Shown: positions 55,227 to 55,302 of the stretch, piece after piece
Layout: every line of letters begins with the position of its first letter
Position numbering within the stretch: position 1 is the stretch's first letter
Source: Lewinellaceae bacterium
GTDB taxonomy: Bacteria > Bacteroidota > Bacteroidia > Chitinophagales > Saprospiraceae
Length of the DNA: 55,302 nt
Assembly: GCA_947459655.1 (NCBI GenBank)
Contig: CANHEE010000004.1
Coordinates: 1-55,302 of the forward strand
Direction: 5' to 3'
The notes under the pieces: generated by a model
The model's input: the letters and a program-made list of their open reading frames with translations, nothing else
The model's database searches: none
Told to the model about the DNA's origin: nothing
Program-made: the position numbers and the translations under genes

Positions 55227-55302
55227 TTATTTGTCTATCAGCAACACATCTCCCTTGTATACCTCCTTGTACCCGTCGATGAACTCAACCAGACAACCAT
55301 AA
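55227..55302 (-). CDS. Second type B T9SS-tail protein, C-terminal fragment (cut by window edge)
   Basis: The last 24 full codons plus stop of a minus-strand gene, encoding YGCLVEFIDGYKEVYKGD followed by VLLIDK. This is exactly the C-terminus of the 2120-residue protein, so the next gene to the right is a close paralogue, or at least shares the same sorting domain. Confidence 0.9.
   Translation of the reverse strand, partial: YGCLVEFIDGYKEVYKGDVLLIDK

Larger units (their letters stand above)
55145..55302. repeat. Direct repeat copy 2
   Basis: Second copy of the terminator and 3' coding end described at 48385-48539. The coding part inside the window is identical to the first copy. Confidence 0.97.

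Noticed and set aside
55099-55302. Plus-strand 67-codon frame at the right edge
   Set aside because: Lies antisense to the repeated terminator and coding end of the giant gene family.

Overview
The window looks like chromosomal DNA of a Bacteroidota bacterium, most likely from the Saprospiria/Chitinophagia side of the phylum. The sequence evidence is: (i) secreted proteins carrying type IX secretion (T9SS) C-terminal domains, both the Por-type (type A) and the gliding-motility-associated type (type B); (ii) a GYDIA-type GHMP kinase; (iii) many promoters of the Bacteroidota form TTTG-N17..23-TAnnTTTG; (iv) weak or absent Shine-Dalgarno sequences. There is no phage, transposase or CRISPR array. 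The organism assignment is inference from these family features.

Layout. 1-3.4 kb: start of a glycosyltransferase (left edge, minus), folA, pth, a GYDIA GHMP kinase that lacks an ATG start, and a SET-domain protein. 3.4-6.5 kb (minus): a flippase-like membrane protein and an SF1 UPF1-like helicase. 6.7-9.8 kb: Crp/Fnr regulator, small outer-membrane protein, NAD(P)-binding epimerase-like protein, RMD1/YagE-family protein. 9.9-13.4 kb: fused acyl-CoA mutase icmF. 13.4-18.1 kb: peroxiredoxin-like protein, TlpA-like thioredoxin, SPOR-domain protein, trigger factor and tRNA-Leu(UAG). 18.3-20.6 kb: prfC and a family 2 glycosyltransferase as a minus-strand operon. 20.6-28.8 kb: a short promoter-terminator unit (possible sRNA), the carboxy-terminal protease prc, infC with a non-ATG start, a secreted four-repeat protein, glyA, a small muconolactone-isomerase-like protein behind a possible attenuator, and a VanX-like dipeptidase. 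28.8-30.8 kb: a probable lipoprotein and a choice-of-anchor B protein with a type A T9SS tail. 31-33.8 kb: efp, accB and accC.

34-42.7 kb: two large secreted proteins in tandem (1732 and 1074 residues). They share a roughly 228-residue C-terminal module ending in two EF-hand/dockerin-like calcium loops in place of either T9SS tail. 42.8-48.4 kb: rmlD, an ABC ATPase, nadC, an arginyl-tRNA-protein-transferase-like protein and a family 5 solute-binding lipoprotein. 48.4-55.3 kb: a 2120-residue adhesin-like protein with three tandem supermodules, SprB-like repeat and type B T9SS tail. The right edge of the window holds the last 25 codons and terminator of a second, nearly identical copy, so this is a tandem family that continues outside the window.

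How they fit together. Housekeeping functions (folate, NAD, fatty acid, serine/glycine, translation initiation, elongation and release, protein folding and quality control) are interleaved with a cell-surface programme: T9SS cargo with three kinds of C-terminal module, surface-polysaccharide enzymes (glycosyltransferases, RmlD, flippase-like protein) and envelope proteins (SPOR, lipoproteins, Prc). The most unusual parts are the dockerin-tailed pair, the tandem giant adhesins, the four-repeat secreted protein and two short promoter/terminator units that hold no convincing gene.
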